NCBI GenBank assembly: GCA_049606855.1
Contig: JBMYVY010000003.1
Location: 186,001 to 250,000 of the forward strand
Length of the DNA stretch: 64,000 nt
Source: JBELHR01 sp049606855
Lineage (GTDB): Bacteria > Bacteroidota > Bacteroidia > Flavobacteriales > Flavobacteriaceae
Direction: 5' to 3'
The notes beneath the pieces are model-generated. The model did no database searches and was not told the DNA's origin. It saw only the letters and a list, made by a program, of their open reading frames with translations. The number at the start of each line of letters is the position of its first letter. The first letter of the stretch is position 1. Of the stretch, positions 61,132 through 64,000 are shown piece by piece. The position numbers and the translations under genes were made by a program.

Positions 61132-64000
61132 TTATGCCTTCTTCTTAGCTTCAACTTTTTTCGTTGTATCATACATCACAGGTGTTGCGATGAATAAAGA
61201 AGAATAAGTACCTACTAATACCCCTACAATAAGAGCGAACATAAATCCACGGATAGAATCTCCTCCGAAGAAAAATATTGCTAATAATACCACTAAAGTG
61301 GTAAGTGAAGTATTAATTGTTCTTCCTAATGTAGAGCATAATGCTTTGTTTATAGTATCATAAATAGGCGATTTGCTGAATTCCTTGGTGTATTCACGAA
61401 TTCTATCAAATATTACCACAGTATCATTTAAAGAATAACCTACTACCGTTAGTAATGCCGCGATAAATGATTGTCCTATTTCCATATCAAATGGCATCCA
61501 CTTGTAGGTGATTGAGAATACTGAAAGTACGATTAAGATATCGTGGAATACTGCCGCAACTGCTCCTAGAGAGAACTGCCATTTTCTAAATCGTATTAAG
61601 ATATATAAGAATACTACGATTAGTGATCCGATGACTGCCCAACCTGCTGCTGTCTTAATATCATCAGCAATTGTAGGTTCAACTTTCATGTATGAGTAAA
61701 TTCCTACTGTTTGTCCATCGAAACCGCCTTTGAATTGGTCAAGTGTAGTTCCTTCCGGTAAATCAGCTTTCACTCCATCATATAAAGCTTGTGCTACAGC
61801 TTCATCAACTTGAGGTCCAGTTTCCTCGATACGATACTTGGTTGTTATTTTTAATTGATTCGCGGTTCCATAGGTTTTTACCTCTGGAGCTGAACCAAAT
61901 TCGTCTTTCAAGTTTGCAGCAACGTCAGAAGCATTCATTGTGTGATCAAAACGAACTACATAGGAACGTCCTCCCACGAAATCAACTCCATAGTTAAGGC
62001 TGTTGGTCATTAATGAACCAATACCTAAAGCGATTACAATACCTGAGATAATATAACCTTTCTTTCTAGCTTTTAAGAAATCAAAGTTGATATTCGTAAA
62101 CCAGTTCTTAGTAATATTTGTATTAAAGGTTAAGTCTGTTCCCTTATTTGAAGATTTATCAATCAATAATCTAGTAATAAAGATGGCAGAGAACAATGAA
62201 GTAACAATACCTACCATAAGTGTGTAAGCAAATCCTTTTACCGGACCAGTACCAAATACATAAAGTATGATACCTGTTAACATTGTTGTAACGTTAGCAT
62301 CTAAAATTGAAGACAAAGCATTGTTAAAACCAGCTTCTATCCCTTCTTTTTGACCTTTACCCTTAGCGAATTCTTCTTTGATACGCTCAAAAATAAGTAC
62401 GTTCGCATCTACAGACATTCCTATGGTTAAAACGATACCTGCAATACCAGGCAAAGTAAGTACAGCTCCGAATGCTGTTAGTATTCCGAATATGAACAAC
62501 AAGTTTGTCAATAAGGCAATATCAGCATATCCTCCTGCTTTTCCATAATAAAAAATCATCCAAATCAAAACAAGAACTAAGGCTATTCCGAAAGAACTCA
62601 ATCCGCTTTCAATTGCTTCTTGACCTAAAGAAGGTCCAACAACTTCTGACTGAATAATATTTGCAGCAGCTGGAAGTTTACCTGCTTTAAGTACATTCGC
62701 TAAATCTTGAGCCTCTTCTACTGTAAAATTACCAGAGATAGAAGTTCTTCCTGTAGTAATAGCATCGTTAACTCGTGGAGCTGTATAAACATAATCATCA
62801 AGTACAACTGCAACAAAGTTTCCTACGTTATCAGTAGTTAGCTTAGCCCATAATTTTGTTCCAGCACTGTTCATATTCATGCTAACCTCTGGATTAACTC
62901 CAAATTGGTCAAAAGATTGAACAGCATCATTGATTACATCTCCTTCAATTGGAGCTTGATTTTGACGGTTCCCTTTAATTGCATATAAGGTAATGACATC
63001 TGTATCCTTGTTAGGCTTAGCGTCCCACAAAAACTTAACGTATCTCATTTCCGCTGGTAATTCAGCACGTACCTCAGGCATTGCTAAATATTCATTAACC
63101 TTTGCAGTATCTCTAACAGAAGCAAAACCAACCATAGAACTGATTTGATTTGCTGCTTGAGGAATATTTGGTTGTAGTACTGAGAATAAATTCTTTTGAT
63201 TTACAATAGAATCTTGAACCTCTCCTAATAAGTCATCTACAGTTTGCTCTTCTGAAGCATTATCTTCTGTATCTGAATTTAATTTTTCTTGAATAACCTC
63301 GTTTGCTTGGAAAAAGAAAGCAGCAGTTTCTTGGCTGTTATATACTTCCCAGAACTGTAATTCTGCCGTGCTCTGAAGAAGTTTCTCCACACGAGAAATG
63401 TCTTTTGCTCCTGGTAATTCAATAAGAATACGTCCTGAATTTCCAATACGTTGAATATTAGGTTGAGTAACTCCGAATTTATCTATACGAGATCTCAATA
63501 CTTGAAAAGCTGTTGAGATTGAAGCATCAATTTCACCTTCAATAATTGGTTCTACCTCCGAATTTGACATCTGGAAGTTTATTTTGTCTCTTAAAGACTT
63601 ATTCCCAAATATACTCGGGTCACTTAATTTTGCTGTCCCACCACCAATATTATCAAATGCTTCAAAGAACAAGTCAGCATATGGTTTATCACTAGATTTT
63701 TGCGCTAAATCCGCTGCATCTAGAGCTTGTCTAAAAGTTGGGTTTTTTGAATCGTTTGAAAGTCCGATAAGGATGTCTTTTACTGACACTTGCAGGATAG
63801 CATTGATTCCACCTTTTAAATCCAATCCAAGGTTAATCTCCTTGTCTTTGATGTCGTTGTAGGTGAAGCTTGCTACTCCCAAATCCATTGCAGGTTCATT
63901 ACCTACTGAATCTAAATACTGCTGCTCTAGTCTAGCTAATTCTCTACCATTATCCGCCGTTGTTCGTGCGTAAGCGTAATCTTCTGCTGCACCTTCTACT
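61132..64000 (-). CDS. secDF: SecD-SecF fusion translocase subunit (N-terminus outside window)
   Basis: The frame is open to the window end, so the true start is missing; about 955 residues are visible. The SecD part has LGLDLKGGINAILQVSV, a large periplasmic region, then membrane segments with TIGMSVDANVLIFERIKEE. The SecF part begins at about KNWFTNINFDFLKARKKGY, with LNYGVDFVGGRSYVVRF and VVGYSLNDTVVIFDRIREY. SecDF uses the proton gradient to pull exported proteins out of SecYEG. Between the usual SecD blocks there is an acidic, Gln/Glu-rich insert (about 200-250 residues into the visible part), as in other Bacteroidota. Confidence 0.96.
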   Translation of the reverse strand, partial: VEGAAEDYAYARTTADNGRELARLEQQYLDSVGNEPAMDLGVASFTYNDIKDKEINLGLDLKGGINAILQVSVKDILIGLSNDSKNPTFRQALDAADLAQKSSDKPYADLFFEAFDNIGGGTAKLSDPSIFGNKSLRDKINFQMSNSEVEPIIEGEIDASISTAFQVLRSRIDKFGVTQPNIQRIGNSGRILIELPGAKDISRVEKLLQSTAELQFWEVYNSQETAAFFFQANEVIQEKLNSDTEDNASEEQTVDDLLGEVQDSIVNQKNLFSVLQPNIPQAANQISSMVGFASVRDTAKVNEYLAMPEVRAELPAEMRYVKFLWDAKPNKDTDVITLYAIKGNRQNQAPIEGDVINDAVQSFDQFGVNPEVSMNMNSAGTKLWAKLTTDNVGNFVAVVLDDYVYTAPRVNDAITTGRTSISGNFTVEEAQDLANVLKAGKLPAAANIIQSEVVGPSLGQEAIESGLSSFGIALVLVLIWMIFYYGKAGGYADIALLTNLLFIFGILTAFGAVLTLPGIAGIVLTIGMSVDANVLIFERIKEEFAKGKGQKEGIEAGFNNALSSILDANVTTMLTGIILYVFGTGPVKGFAYTLMVGIVTSLFSAIFITRLLIDKSSNKGTDLTFNTNITKNWFTNINFDFLKARKKGYIISGIVIALGIGSLMTNSLNYGVDFVGGRSYVVRFDHTMNASDVAANLKDEFGSAPEVKTYGTANQLKITTKYRIEETGPQVDEAVAQALYDGVKADLPEGTTLDQFKGGFDGQTVGIYSYMKVEPTIADDIKTAAGWAVIGSLIVVFLYILIRFRKWQFSLGAVAAVFHDILIVLSVFSITYKWMPFDMEIGQSFIAALLTVVGYSLNDTVVIFDRIREYTKEFSKSPIYDTINKALCSTLGRTINTSLTTLVVLLAIFFFGGDSIRGFMFALIVGVLVGTYSSLFIATPVMYDTTKKVEAKKKA

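Noticed and set aside
1..64000. CRISPR arrays, insertion sequences, prophage or integrative elements
   Set aside because: No regularly spaced repeats, transposase, integrase or phage genes seen, and gene content is housekeeping throughout.

Overview
The window looks like chromosomal core DNA of a gliding or T9SS-bearing member of the Flavobacteriia (phylum Bacteroidota). The evidence is the complete gldK-gldL-gldM-gldN cluster, a PorT-like gene beside ubiE, exosortase XrtF with its partner, a SecD-SecF fusion, an HPRT-adenylate kinase fusion, low GC content, and many promoters of the Bacteroidota type (TTTG, about 19-20 bases, TAnnTTTG). I see no prophage, insertion sequence, CRISPR array or integrated element; no stretch over 300 bases lacks a gene.

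Layout. 1-5175: end of an SpoU-type RNA methyltransferase gene, then on the minus strand a lipoprotein, a FadL-like porin, an Nfu protein, UbiE/MenG and PorT. 5400-7944: prolyl-tRNA synthetase, then two tandem copies of a complete promoter, tRNA-Glu, rpsT, terminator unit. 7947-13430 (minus): mreB-mreC-mreD-pbp2-rodA. 13487-15553: purH and a fRMsr-like GAF protein. 15571-23423 (plus): xrtF, its associated membrane protein, a small Cys-containing secreted protein, a Cus-type RND efflux system (pump, outer membrane channel, adaptor) and a His/Cys-rich lipoprotein. 23467-27718: a VPS10/BNR-repeat protein and a serine hydrolase. 27753-29678: groES-groEL. 29824-34046 (minus): miaB, a sigma-54-type AAA+ regulator, lptE, a hypothetical gene and secG. 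34196-42461 (plus): topA, a degenerate arginase-family protein, then gldKLMN. 42513-52029: oxidoreductase, DUF983, ABC-F ATPase, PLP enzyme, LysM glucosaminidase, a small secreted protein, YgiQ-type radical SAM, MscS channel. 52095-64000: zinc metalloprotease, lysS, a candidate small RNA, DUF456 protein, TPR protein, TonB-C-like lipoprotein, obgE, hpt-adk fusion and secDF (cut by the window end).

How the genes fit together. Much of the window concerns the envelope: cell-wall elongation (mre/rod), export (SecG, SecDF, PorT and GldKLMN of the type 9 system), LPS transport (LptE), metal efflux and outer membrane proteins. The remainder is translation and RNA modification (proS, lysS, tRNA-Glu, rpsT, miaB, obgE, ABC-F). 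The most notable items are a probable small RNA with its own promoter and terminator between lysS and the DUF456 gene, the mosaic divergence of the two rpsT units, the boxA-like leader before the first unit, the catalytically altered arginase-fold protein upstream of gldK, and a lipoprotein combining a heavy-metal-binding domain with a metallothionein-like tail.
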